64,000 bases of DNA from positions 62,001 through 126,000 of the forward strand of contig NZ_FNIA01000006.1 in the NCBI RefSeq assembly GCF_900103505.1, written 5' to 3'. Shown piece by piece: positions 44,162 through 52,539 of the stretch. A program made the translations under genes and the position numbers. Source of the DNA: Haloarchaeobius iranensis. GTDB taxonomy: Archaea; Halobacteriota; Halobacteria; Halobacteriales; Natrialbaceae. The notes under the pieces are model-generated. The model made no database searches and was not told the origin of the DNA. It worked only from the letters and a program-made list of their open reading frames with translations. Numbering within the stretch: position 1 is the stretch's first letter; every line of letters begins with the position of its first letter.

Positions 44162-46105
44162 ATGGGTGTCCCCGTGACCGACGTGTTCGGAGGGGTAGTG
44201 CTCGCGGGCGAGAGCGGTGGCCACCTCGCGCTCATCGTCGCGCTCATCGTCGCCCTCGGCGTCGGCTCGCAGATCCTCGGCGACCGGTTCCGCACGCCGA
44301 GCGTGCTGTTCCTCATCATCGCCGGCATCCTCGTCGGGCCCGAGGGCATCGGCAACTGGGTCACGTTCATCGACCCCATCGTCACCGAGGACACGTTCGG
44401 CGGCGCGCTGTCGACAATCGTCGGCCTCTCGGTCGCCGTCATCGTCTTCGAAGGGGCGTTCCACCTGAAGATATCCAAGCTCAGGGAGGCCCCCTCCGCG
44501 AACGTCAAGCTCGTCACGCTCGGCGCAGCCATCTCGTTCGTCGGGACCACCGTCGCCGTCCGGTACCTGCTCGGCACCCAGTGGGCCATCGCCGGACTCG
44601 TCGGTGCGCTCCTGATCGCGACCGGGCCGACGGTCATCACGCCGATCCTCGAGGTGGTCGCGGTGCGCGACCGCGTCGAGGCGGCACTCGAGACCGAAGG
44701 CATCGTCAACGACGTGACCGCGGCCATCCTCGCGGTCGTCATCTTCGAGGTGCTCTCGGTCGAGCAGTCGAGTCTCGAGATCTACGTCCAGCGGTTCGCC
44801 GAGCGCCTCGGCACCGGGCTGCTCATCGGGCTCATGGTCGCCGGAATCGTCTGGTACGTGCTTCGTCACCTCGACCTCTCGCCGGACAACGCGCCGCAGA
44901 ACGCCCGGCTGCTGACGCTTGCGGGCGCGGTCGTCGCGTTCGCGGTGGCCAACGAGATCTTCTCCGAGGCCGGCGTCGCCGCCGTCGCCACGGCCGGCAT
45001 CGTCCTCGGCAACGCCGACCTGCCGTACGAGGAGCAGATCGAGGATTTCAAGGGCGACGTGACGCTCATCGTCCTCTCGTTCGTCTTCATCGCGCTGGCG
45101 GCGCTGCTGGAGTTCGAGAAGCTGTTCGGGCTCGGCTGGCAGGGCATCGCCGTGGTACTCGTCGTCGCGCTGGTGCTCCGGCCGCTGCTGGTGTTCGCCA
45201 GTACGACCGGCGGGCAGTTCACGACCTCCGAGCGCTGGTTCATCAGCTTCGTCGGACCACGCGGCATCATTCCGGCGTCCGTCGCGACGTTGTTCGCACT
45301 CGAACTCCAGAACCCGAACACGGTGCCGTTCAACGAGGCCGGCGCGGACATCCTCGTCGGGGCGGTGTTCCTCGTCATCCTCGTCACCGTCGTCTTCGAG
45401 GCCGGACTCGCCAGACAGATAGCGGAGCTACTCGACGTCATACCAATGCGTGTACTCATCATCGGAGGCGGACAGGTTGGCCGCTCGCTGGCCGACCGCC
45501 TCGACGACCGAGGAGAGAACGTCGTCATCATCGAACAGAACCCGGAGATAGTGGAGGTCGCCCGCGAGGCGGGCTTCACCGTCCACAAGGGTGACGGCAC
45601 CGACACGGACGTGTTGCGTGCCGCCGGTGCCGACAACGCGAAGATCGTGGTCGCCGCCACCGGTGACGACGACGCGAACCTCCTCGTGGCACAGCTCGCG
45701 AACAGCAAGTTCTCCGTCGATACCGTCCTCGCACGGGCGAACAACTCGGACAACGTCGAGGCGTTCGAGGATCTCGGTGTCCGGACCATCTCCTCGGCGA
45801 TGGCGACCGCGTGGGCCATCGACAACGAGATAGAACGGCCCGCGCTCTCGGACTGGATCACCCACTTCGGTGAAGAGGGTGATATCCAGGAGATAACGGT
45901 CACCTCGGACGAGCTCATCGGACGGACGCTGTCCGAGATCGGACCGGAGCTGCCGCCGGGCTGTCTCATCGCCCTCGTCTCCCGCGATGGCGAGGTCGAG
46001 GTCCCCGGTGCGGACTTCACGTTGCAGGAGGGTGACAACCTCACGCTGCTGGGCGAGCGCGACAGCGTCCGCGAGGCGATGTCGTTCTGCCATCCCGAGG
46101 ACTGA
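44162..46105 (+). CDS. CPA1 cation/proton antiporter fused to TrkA-N and TrkA-C domains
   Basis: 647 residues. Residues 15-425 form about 12 membrane helices of the NhaP/CPA1 type, with the ion-site motif EGIVNDVTAA (Asn-Asp pair) and the helix GPRGIIPASVATLF. From about residue 429 (MRVLIIGGGQVGRSLADRL) a TrkA-N NAD-binding domain follows, then TrkA-C (EITVTSDELIGRTL...VPGADFTLQEGDNLTLLGE). The nucleotide-binding tail suggests gating by NAD(H) or a cyclic dinucleotide, as in other TrkA/RCK proteins (inference). Na+ or K+ cannot be told. An internal ATG at the TrkA-N start could yield a free regulator. Confidence 0.9.
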   Translation: MGVPVTDVFGGVVLAGESGGHLALIVALIVALGVGSQILGDRFRTPSVLFLIIAGILVGPEGIGNWVTFIDPIVTEDTFGGALSTIVGLSVAVIVFEGAFHLKISKLREAPSANVKLVTLGAAISFVGTTVAVRYLLGTQWAIAGLVGALLIATGPTVITPILEVVAVRDRVEAALETEGIVNDVTAAILAVVIFEVLSVEQSSLEIYVQRFAERLGTGLLIGLMVAGIVWYVLRHLDLSPDNAPQNARLLTLAGAVVAFAVANEIFSEAGVAAVATAGIVLGNADLPYEEQIEDFKGDVTLIVLSFVFIALAALLEFEKLFGLGWQGIAVVLVVALVLRPLLVFASTTGGQFTTSERWFISFVGPRGIIPASVATLFALELQNPNTVPFNEAGADILVGAVFLVILVTVVFEAGLARQIAELLDVIPMRVLIIGGGQVGRSLADRLDDRGENVVIIEQNPEIVEVAREAGFTVHKGDGTDTDVLRAAGADNAKIVVAATGDDDANLLVAQLANSKFSVDTVLARANNSDNVEAFEDLGVRTISSAMATAWAIDNEIERPALSDWITHFGEEGDIQEITVTSDELIGRTLSEIGPELPPGCLIALVSRDGEVEVPGADFTLQEGDNLTLLGERDSVREAMSFCHPED

Positions 46106-46163
46106 CGGCGTCCCACCCGGGACCGAGCGCCCTTTTATGCAGGTCCACTCCCAAGACGTTCAC

Positions 46164-46967
46164 ATGTCAGCGACGGCACTCTACACGCTGAACACGGCCC
46201 ACTGGACGTTCGACTTCTCCGCAGCGGTGCAGATGCAGAACCCGGGCGAGCCGTACCGCGGCACCTGCCCCGCCTACCTCGTCGAGCACCCGGAGGGGAC
46301 GGTGCTGGTCGACACCGGCGTCAGCCCGGACCTGGTCGCCGACCCGGCGTCGTACGGTCCGGCCGGCGCGGCGCACATGGCCCCGCTACTGGAGACGCTG
46401 GAACAGAGCGAGGACCAGCACCTCGTGAACCTGCTCGACGGCATCGGCTACGCACCCGAGGACATCGACATCGTCGTCATGAGCCACCTGCACACCGACC
46501 ACGCGGGGAACATCGACCTGTTCCCCGACGCCGAGTTCGTCGTCCAGAAGCAGGAGCTCCGCTACGCGTTCTACCCGGACGGGGTCCAGCGGCTGTTCTA
46601 CGTCACCGGCGACTTCCACCACCTGCGCCGGATGGACTACGACGTGACCGCCGTCCACGGCGAGTACGACGTGTTCGGCGACGGGAGCGTCGTGGCGTTC
46701 CCGACGCCCGGGCACTCGCCCGGCCACCAGTCGGTACAGGTCGAACTGCCCGACGCAGGGACCGTCATCCTCGCCGTCGACGCGGCGAACCACCGCGAGG
46801 GGTACGAGGGCGAGCTCGCGGCGTCGTTCGCGCACTCGCTCGAGGACTCGGTCGAGTCCATCCAGGCCATCAAGCGGCGGGCCGCCCGGACGGACGCCGA
46901 CGTGTACGTCCACCACGACCCCGACGACATCGGCTCGCTGCCCGAGCCGCCCGCGGCGCTCGAATAG
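46164..46967 (+). CDS. MBL-fold hydrolase, AHL-lactonase-like
   Basis: 267 residues with the HxHxDH motif HLHTDHAGNI; further metal ligands are the histidines in FPTPGHSPGHQS and the aspartate in LAVDAANHREG. The layout (long N-terminal strand region MSATALYTLNTAHW, then CPAYLVEHPEGTVLVDTG) matches N-acyl homoserine lactonase-type proteins. Actual lactone cleavage is not shown by sequence. I start at MSATAL; an ATG nine codons upstream would add MQVHSQDVH. CCCTTTTATGC about 30 nt upstream is a likely TATA element. Confidence 0.85.
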   Translation: MSATALYTLNTAHWTFDFSAAVQMQNPGEPYRGTCPAYLVEHPEGTVLVDTGVSPDLVADPASYGPAGAAHMAPLLETLEQSEDQHLVNLLDGIGYAPEDIDIVVMSHLHTDHAGNIDLFPDAEFVVQKQELRYAFYPDGVQRLFYVTGDFHHLRRMDYDVTAVHGEYDVFGDGSVVAFPTPGHSPGHQSVQVELPDAGTVILAVDAANHREGYEGELAASFAHSLEDSVESIQAIKRRAARTDADVYVHHDPDDIGSLPEPPAALE

Positions 46968-47065
46968 GTAGGTTCGCCGACAGCGTTATTTCGGGGACAC
47001 CCGAAGCGTCTGACGCATGTCCGACGCGGCGGGCGAGTGACTCGTCGGCGGCTGCGTGACCCACG

Positions 47066-47596
47066 ATGCATTCGGCAGTCATCTCGACGTTGCCCGACGA
47101 ACACCACCAGCGAGTGCTCGACATCTGGGACGACCTGGAGGCGGAGTTCGGCATCGACCCGGCCTCCGAGCTGCCGCCGCCGCACGTCTCCTACCACGTC
47201 GCCGACACCTACGACGCCTCGACCGTGGAGTCGCGGCTCCACTCCGTCCGCCCGGAGGTCGAGCCGTTCACCGTCCGGACCGGCGGGCTGGGCGTCTTTA
47301 CCGCCGCACCCGTCGTCTACCTGCCCGTCGCGCGCTCGCCGGAGCTGGCCGACCTCCACGACAGCCTCTGGTCGCGGCTCACCGACTTCGCCGACCGCGC
47401 CGACGACTACTACCACCCCGAGCGGTGGTTCCCGCACGTGACGCTGGCCTACCACAGCCTCGACGCCGAGCTCGCGGGCGAGATGGTGACGTTCCTCTCG
47501 GACCGCGAGTTCGACTGGGAGATGGAGATCCGCGACCTCGCGCACCTGGAGTCCAACGGCACCGAGACGCGAATCTGCTCGCGCGTGGAGCTGTGA
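47066..47596 (+). CDS. 2H phosphoesterase (2'-5' RNA ligase-like)
   Basis: 176 residues with the two HxS/T motifs of the 2H superfamily, PHVSYHV (about residue 39) and PHVTLAYH (about residue 126), which together form one active site. Family members open cyclic phosphates on RNA ends or nucleotides. The substrate here is unknown. A stand-alone gene with TTATTTCG upstream; it converges on the ABC ATPase. Confidence 0.8.
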   Translation: MHSAVISTLPDEHHQRVLDIWDDLEAEFGIDPASELPPPHVSYHVADTYDASTVESRLHSVRPEVEPFTVRTGGLGVFTAAPVVYLPVARSPELADLHDSLWSRLTDFADRADDYYHPERWFPHVTLAYHSLDAELAGEMVTFLSDREFDWEMEIRDLAHLESNGTETRICSRVEL

Positions 47597-47621
47597 GGCC
47601 GCGTGCGGCCGGCCACTGCGT

Positions 47622-48392
47622 CTACTCCGCCGGCGAATCCGGCGTCGCGGCCGCCGCCTCCTCCGTCGTCACCGCGAGGAAGGCGTCCTCCAGGCTGGCC
47701 GCCTCGCCCGTCTCGGCGCGCCGTTTGAGCTCCTCGGGTTCCCCCTGCGCGACGAGCCGGCCGTCGTGGAGCACGCCGATGCGGTCCGCGAGCTCGTCGA
47801 CGACCGGCAGGATATGCGTCGAGAGGAACACCGTCATCTCCTGGTCCGCGAGGTCCGCGATGGTGTCCCGCATCGTGCGCGCCGCACGCGGGTCCAGCCC
47901 CGACGTGGGTTCGTCGAGGAACGCCACGTCGGGCTCGTGCAGCACCGCCTGGATGACGCCCGTCTTCTGGCGCATCCCCTTCGAGTAGGCGTCGACGCGC
48001 TTGTCGGCGTCGTCGAGCAGGTCGAACCGGGCGAGCAGCGACTCGATGCGCTCTTCGGCCTCGTCGTCCGGGATGTCCCGCAGGCCGGCGACGTACTCCA
48101 GCTGCTCGCGTCCCGTGAGCTCCTCGTACAGGGGCGGCTCCTCCGGCAGGTAGCCGATGTGCGGCGTGACCGTCTCGCGGTCCGTGATGGAGTGGCCCGC
48201 GACGTGTGCGGTTCCCGAGGTCGGCCGGGTCAGCGTCGTCAGCATCCGCATCGTCGTCGTCTTCCCCGCGCCGTTCGGGCCGAGGAAGCCGAACACCTCG
48301 CCGCTCTCGATGCGCAGGTCGAGGTCGCCGACCGCCCGTTCTCCGTCGTACTCCTTCGTGAGGCCGTCCGTGACGATGGCCGCGTCGGTCAT
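47622..48392 (-). CDS. ABC transporter ATP-binding protein (orphan)
   Basis: 256 residues. Walker A is GPNGAGKTTTMRM, the Q-loop precedes LPEEPPLYEELTGREQ, the signature is YSKGMRQKTGV and Walker B is VAFLDEPTSGLDP. The switch histidine is in LSTHILPVVDE. It belongs to the ABC-2/drug-exporter-like class (CcmA type). No permease gene is adjacent on either side, so its membrane partner is elsewhere. Downstream, a 2H phosphoesterase converges on it. Confidence 0.92.
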   Translation of the reverse strand: MTDAAIVTDGLTKEYDGERAVGDLDLRIESGEVFGFLGPNGAGKTTTMRMLTTLTRPTSGTAHVAGHSITDRETVTPHIGYLPEEPPLYEELTGREQLEYVAGLRDIPDDEAEERIESLLARFDLLDDADKRVDAYSKGMRQKTGVIQAVLHEPDVAFLDEPTSGLDPRAARTMRDTIADLADQEMTVFLSTHILPVVDELADRIGVLHDGRLVAQGEPEELKRRAETGEAASLEDAFLAVTTEEAAAATPDSPAE

Positions 48393-48753
48393 TGTCGGCG
48401 TCTTCGGGTGCCGGCGGTATGAAGGCTCCGCGGCTGTTTCCGGGCGTGAAAAGTCGAGTCTTCTGTGGGAGCCTGTCTGTCGACGGTCGTGGACGCGATA
48501 CTGGGCCGGTCGCCGTAAACAGCCAGAAAACTCGTGTGAGACTCACTGGACCCGATACAAGCCAGAAAGCCCCGAGCGTCTCGCCAGCCTCTTGCGATGC
48601 TCGGTCGCAGGCTCCCTGCGCTTCTCATCCCTCGCGCGGATGTCTCGCGGCCTCACTGCGTTCGGCACGCTCGCCAGCCGCGCGCCACCCAGCTGGTCGG
48701 GAAGCGTCGCCACTCCTCACCTCGAAAAGACTAAAGACCGCAGAGTCAGTCGG
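48393..48753. other. Gene-free interval between the thiolase and ABC genes
   Basis: This 361-nt interval contains copy B of the modular repeat (48517-48690) and the ABC gene's upstream region. Open frames here are arginine/serine-rich and not coding-like. Confidence 0.6.
48517..48690. repeat. Modular intergenic repeat, copy B
   Basis: This copy carries a degenerate AGCCAGAAAA (48521-48530), GCCAGAAAGCCCCG (48561-48574), TGCGATGCTC (48593-48602), TCGGTCGCAGGCTCCCT (48601-48617), a GCGCTTCTC-TCCCTCGC block and TTCGGCACGCTCGCCAG (48661-48677). The 17-mers are exact matches to copy A at 34.1-34.4 kb. The TGCGATGCTC and TCGGTCGCAGG modules are swapped relative to A, and the whole is shorter. Confidence 0.75.
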
Positions 48754-49944
48754 TTATTCGCCCTCGACCTCGAACTCGATGGCCGCGCCCTGGCCGAAGC
48801 CGACGCAGAGCGTCGCCAGGCCGAGGCCGCCGCCGCGCTTGCGGAGCTCGTGGATGAGCGTCACGGGCAGGCGGGCACCGGACGCGCCGAGCGGGTGGCC
48901 GATGGCGATTGCGCCGCCGTTGACGTTGAAGCTGTCCTCGTCGATGCCGAGCTCTTCACGGGCGTACACCGTCTGGGAGGCGAACGCCTCGTTCAGTTCG
49001 ACGAGGTCGTAGTCCTCGATGTCGCGCCCGTTGCGCTCGAGCAGACCGCGGGTGGCGGGGACCGGGCCGATACCCATGATGGTGGGGTCGACGCCGGCGA
49101 CGTTGTTCATGCCGACCTCGGCGAGTATCTCCAGGTCGTGCTCCTCGGCGAACTCCTTCGAGGTGACGAGCGTCGCGGCCGCGCCGTCGGAGATCTGGCT
49201 GGAGTTCCCGGCGGTGATGTCCTGCATGAACGCCGGCGGGAGGCTCTGGAGGGTCTCGAAGTCGGTGCCGGGGCGGATGCCCTCGTCCTCGGTGATGGTC
49301 CGGGTCTCGGTCTCGACGGGCTCGCCGTCCTCGTCCTCCTCGACGGTGACCTCGGCCTCGATGGGGATTATCTCGTCGTCGAAGCGACCCTCCTCGGTGG
49401 CCGCGGCGGCGCGCTGGTGGCTCTGGACGGCGTAGCGGTCCTGGGCCTCGCGCGAGATGTCGAACTCCTCGGCGACCTTCTCGGCGGTCATGCCCATCTG
49501 GAGCTCGACCATGTTGTACATCTCCTGGAACGCGGGGTGGAACGCACGGCTGTCCATCCCGCCGCCCATCGGCACGCGGGTCATGTTCTCGAAGCCGCCG
49601 GCGATGATGCAGTCGCGGTTGCCGGCGGCGATTGCGTCGGACGCCGAGATGACCGCCTGCATGGAGGAGGCGCACCAGCGGTTGATCGTCGTCGCGGGCA
49701 CGCCCTCGCCGAGTTCGGACATCAGCGCGATGATGCGAGCGACGTTGTTGTCCTGCTCGCCGCGCTGCTGGGCGCAGCCCCACATCAGGTCGTCGACGTC
49801 CTCGCCGGCGAGGTCGTTCTCGGCGAGTATCTCGTCGATGAGCGGGGTGGAGAGGTCCTCGCCACGGGTGTTCTCGTAGACGCCACCCTGGCGACCCTGG
49901 GGTGTCCGGTACGCTGCTGCGATGACGGGCGTGTGCGCTGGCAT
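48754..49944 (-). CDS. Acetyl-CoA C-acyltransferase (thiolase)
   Basis: Thiolase, 396 residues, degrading beta-ketoacyl-CoA or condensing acetyl-CoA. The nucleophilic cysteine is in NRWCASSMQA, the histidine in GHPLGASGAR and the second cysteine in ATLCVGFGQGAAIE. I start at MPAHTPVIAAAYRTPQG; eight codons upstream would be needed for an earlier start. Combined with etfBA and two acyl-CoA synthetases, it fits fatty-acid beta-oxidation, though the genes are scattered. The repeat-bearing gap follows its stop. Confidence 0.94.
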   Translation of the reverse strand: MPAHTPVIAAAYRTPQGRQGGVYENTRGEDLSTPLIDEILAENDLAGEDVDDLMWGCAQQRGEQDNNVARIIALMSELGEGVPATTINRWCASSMQAVISASDAIAAGNRDCIIAGGFENMTRVPMGGGMDSRAFHPAFQEMYNMVELQMGMTAEKVAEEFDISREAQDRYAVQSHQRAAAATEEGRFDDEIIPIEAEVTVEEDEDGEPVETETRTITEDEGIRPGTDFETLQSLPPAFMQDITAGNSSQISDGAAATLVTSKEFAEEHDLEILAEVGMNNVAGVDPTIMGIGPVPATRGLLERNGRDIEDYDLVELNEAFASQTVYAREELGIDEDSFNVNGGAIAIGHPLGASGARLPVTLIHELRKRGGGLGLATLCVGFGQGAAIEFEVEGE

Positions 49945-50133
49945 ACCAGTAGCGAGGGGAGGCACCACCTTAAATCACGGCTGAACGGGCAGTAATCGTG
50001 TCGGGAGTTTATTCTGCCCGCTCGGGAGCCGCCCGAATCGTCCCAGCCACCCGACACGCCGTCGGATACCGGCGACCAGTCCACCGAACGGAACCCAAAA
50101 AGGGTTTAGGCACGCTCTCGCTGGAAGCGAGTA

Positions 50134-52491
50134 ATGACCGACGACCCCACGCCGCCCTCCAGCCGTCCCGCGGACGCACTCCGCGCCGACGGTGGGTCGT
50201 CGTCCCGCCCGACGGACGACCGCGATGGGACCGACGACAGCGACCGAGCCGCCGACCCGGACGCGCCAGTCGGCGACGACCCCGTCGACGGCGCCGACGA
50301 CGAGGCGACGGACGACGAGTGGAGTGAGTGGACGACCGCCGACGCCGTCACCGAGGCGGACGACGCCGTCGGCGAGCCCGACGACGACCGGAGCACCGAC
50401 CCCGAGCCGGGCGGGCTCGCGGGCAACGACGAGTACCCCTGGCCGTCGAGCCCGCGCACGCTCGGCGCGCTGGTGCTCATCGTCGCCGTCGGCCTGGCCG
50501 CGCGGCTCGCGTGGCTCGGCGAGCGGCTCGTCCACCAGGACGAGGGGCGGGTCGCCTACTGGGTGGTCCGCTACCTCGAGACCGGCGCGTACGAGTACCG
50601 CCCCATCGTCCACGGCCCCTTCCTGTTCCACGTCGACAAGTACGTCTTCCAGCTGCTCGGGCCGTCTGACTTCACCGCCCGGCTCCCCGTCGCCATCCTC
50701 GGTGCCGTGTTGCCGCTCTCCGCGTGGCTCTACCGGAAGCACCTCCGGGACACCGAGGTCGTGGCACTCGGGCTGTTCCTGGCGTTCAACCCGGTGCTGC
50801 TGTACTACTCCCGGTTCATGCGCTCGGACATCCCGCTCGTCGTGTTCGTCGCGTTCACCGTCGGGTTCTTCCTGCGGTACTACGACGAGCGCCAGCGCCG
50901 GTACCTCGCCGCCGGGGTCGCGACGCTCGCGCTCGCCCTGACGACGAAGGAGAACGCGCTGCTCTACCCGCTGTGCTGGCTGGGCGCAGCGGCACTCCTG
51001 CTCGACCACCGGCTGTTCCGTGCGCCGGTGACCGACGACCTCTCGGTCTGGGGCGTGTTCGTCGACTACCTCGACTGGGTGCTGCCGTTCGACCTCCGCG
51101 GCTCGTGGGGCGAGCTCGCTGGCGGGAACGTGAACGCGCTCATCGACCGGCACATCGGTTGGTGGCGCACGGGCTGGACCTCCGTCGTGGTCGCAGTCGG
51201 CCTCGTCGTCGAGTTCTTCGCCATCATCGTGCTGTTCTACGCGCCACGCGGCGGTGGCTACACGAAGCAGAACGCGGCGGGCTGGCCCGGGCCGGGGCAG
51301 GCGGGCCAGAACATCGGGCTGTGGAACTCCCTCGGCCAGCTCGCCGGCGGTGACCCCGAGATGTTCGTCGCCGTCGTCTGGGAGTCCATCGTGGGCTCGT
51401 GGGAGGAGTTCACCGGTCAGTGGGCGAGCGACCACGGCAACTCCTACCTCGCGTTCTTCGAGCACTACGTCAACGTGCTCGAGGCGGCCGCGCTCGTGCT
51501 CTGTGCCTTCGCTATCATCGGGTTCGTCGTCGACCGCTACAGCAGCGACGGCCCGCGCGACCTCGTCGCCCTCGCGTCCTACTGGGGCTTCGTCAGCGTG
51601 CTCGGCTACCCCATCGCGACGGACATCCGCGCGGGCTGGGCGACGACCCACGCCATCGTCGCGCTGGCCATCCCCGCGGCGGTCGGCCTCGGCATCGTCT
51701 TCCGCTGGGGCGTCGACTCGTTCACCGACGACGACCCCGTCGGCGTCGCGCTGACGGTCGTCGTCCTCCTGCTCGTCTCCGGCCAGGTCGCAACGACGGC
51801 GGTCGGGCTGGTGTACGTGAACGACCAGGACCCCGACAACATGCTCGTCCAGTACGCCCAGTCCTCCAGCACCGACCTGAAGGACACCCTGCAGGACGTC
51901 GAGCGCATCGGTCGCGAGCAGGGCGGGCCAGACGACGTCGACGTGCTGTTCTACGGCAACGAGTACTACACGTCGAACATCAGCGACGACTTCCAGCCAC
52001 CGGCCTCCAGCGGCTACTACGAACGCCGGACGCTCATGTGGTACATGGAGACCTACCAGTACCGCGCGAACCAGACCGACGGAGAGAGCTTCGTCTACGA
52101 CACGGCCATCACGCTCCGACAGGTCAACCGGACGAACGCGCCGGTCGTCGTCGCCATCGGGAACGGCGAGAACGGCGACGACGCCGAGGACATCCACCAG
52201 TGGCTCATCGAGCAGGGCTACGAGGCCCGCGAGTTCCAGCGCTTCGCCACGGTGAACCGGACCGACCAGGACCTCGGCCCCGGCACGCCCTTCGTCGTCT
52301 ACGTCAACGAGTCGGCGCTGTCGGGGACCGCGGACGTGCCGCCGCCCGAGCGCTCCCAGTCGACGGTGGCGGCGTCGACGTCCTGGACCGACCACCGGCA
52401 GACGGTGGCCCGGAGCGCCGTCGGCGACGGCTGGCTCCGACGCGCGGCGCGGCCGGCCGGAGCGAGCGAGTCCTCCGTTCTCGGGTCGTAA
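50134..52491 (+). CDS. Flippase activity-associated protein, Agl23-like (TIGR03663)
   Basis: 785 residues. About 95 N-terminal residues are acidic and disordered. A large membrane domain of about 12 helices follows, beginning LGALVLIVAVGLAARLAWL, with the glycosyltransferase-like loop GERLVHQDEGRVAYWVVRYL and the PIVHGPFLFHVDKYVFQLLG block. Then come the C-terminal exported part and a serine-rich tail. The family is linked to the archaeal N-glycosylation pathway by its association with the flippase; the exact role is uncertain. It is the first of an apparent pair with the AAA ATPase gene. Confidence 0.82.
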   Translation: MTDDPTPPSSRPADALRADGGSSSRPTDDRDGTDDSDRAADPDAPVGDDPVDGADDEATDDEWSEWTTADAVTEADDAVGEPDDDRSTDPEPGGLAGNDEYPWPSSPRTLGALVLIVAVGLAARLAWLGERLVHQDEGRVAYWVVRYLETGAYEYRPIVHGPFLFHVDKYVFQLLGPSDFTARLPVAILGAVLPLSAWLYRKHLRDTEVVALGLFLAFNPVLLYYSRFMRSDIPLVVFVAFTVGFFLRYYDERQRRYLAAGVATLALALTTKENALLYPLCWLGAAALLLDHRLFRAPVTDDLSVWGVFVDYLDWVLPFDLRGSWGELAGGNVNALIDRHIGWWRTGWTSVVVAVGLVVEFFAIIVLFYAPRGGGYTKQNAAGWPGPGQAGQNIGLWNSLGQLAGGDPEMFVAVVWESIVGSWEEFTGQWASDHGNSYLAFFEHYVNVLEAAALVLCAFAIIGFVVDRYSSDGPRDLVALASYWGFVSVLGYPIATDIRAGWATTHAIVALAIPAAVGLGIVFRWGVDSFTDDDPVGVALTVVVLLLVSGQVATTAVGLVYVNDQDPDNMLVQYAQSSSTDLKDTLQDVERIGREQGGPDDVDVLFYGNEYYTSNISDDFQPPASSGYYERRTLMWYMETYQYRANQTDGESFVYDTAITLRQVNRTNAPVVVAIGNGENGDDAEDIHQWLIEQGYEAREFQRFATVNRTDQDLGPGTPFVVYVNESALSGTADVPPPERSQSTVAASTSWTDHRQTVARSAVGDGWLRRAARPAGASESSVLGS

Positions 52492-52539
52492 TCGGCGCTC
52501 CGACGGCCTTAAGCGGCCGTGGCGTCAACCTCTGAAGGA

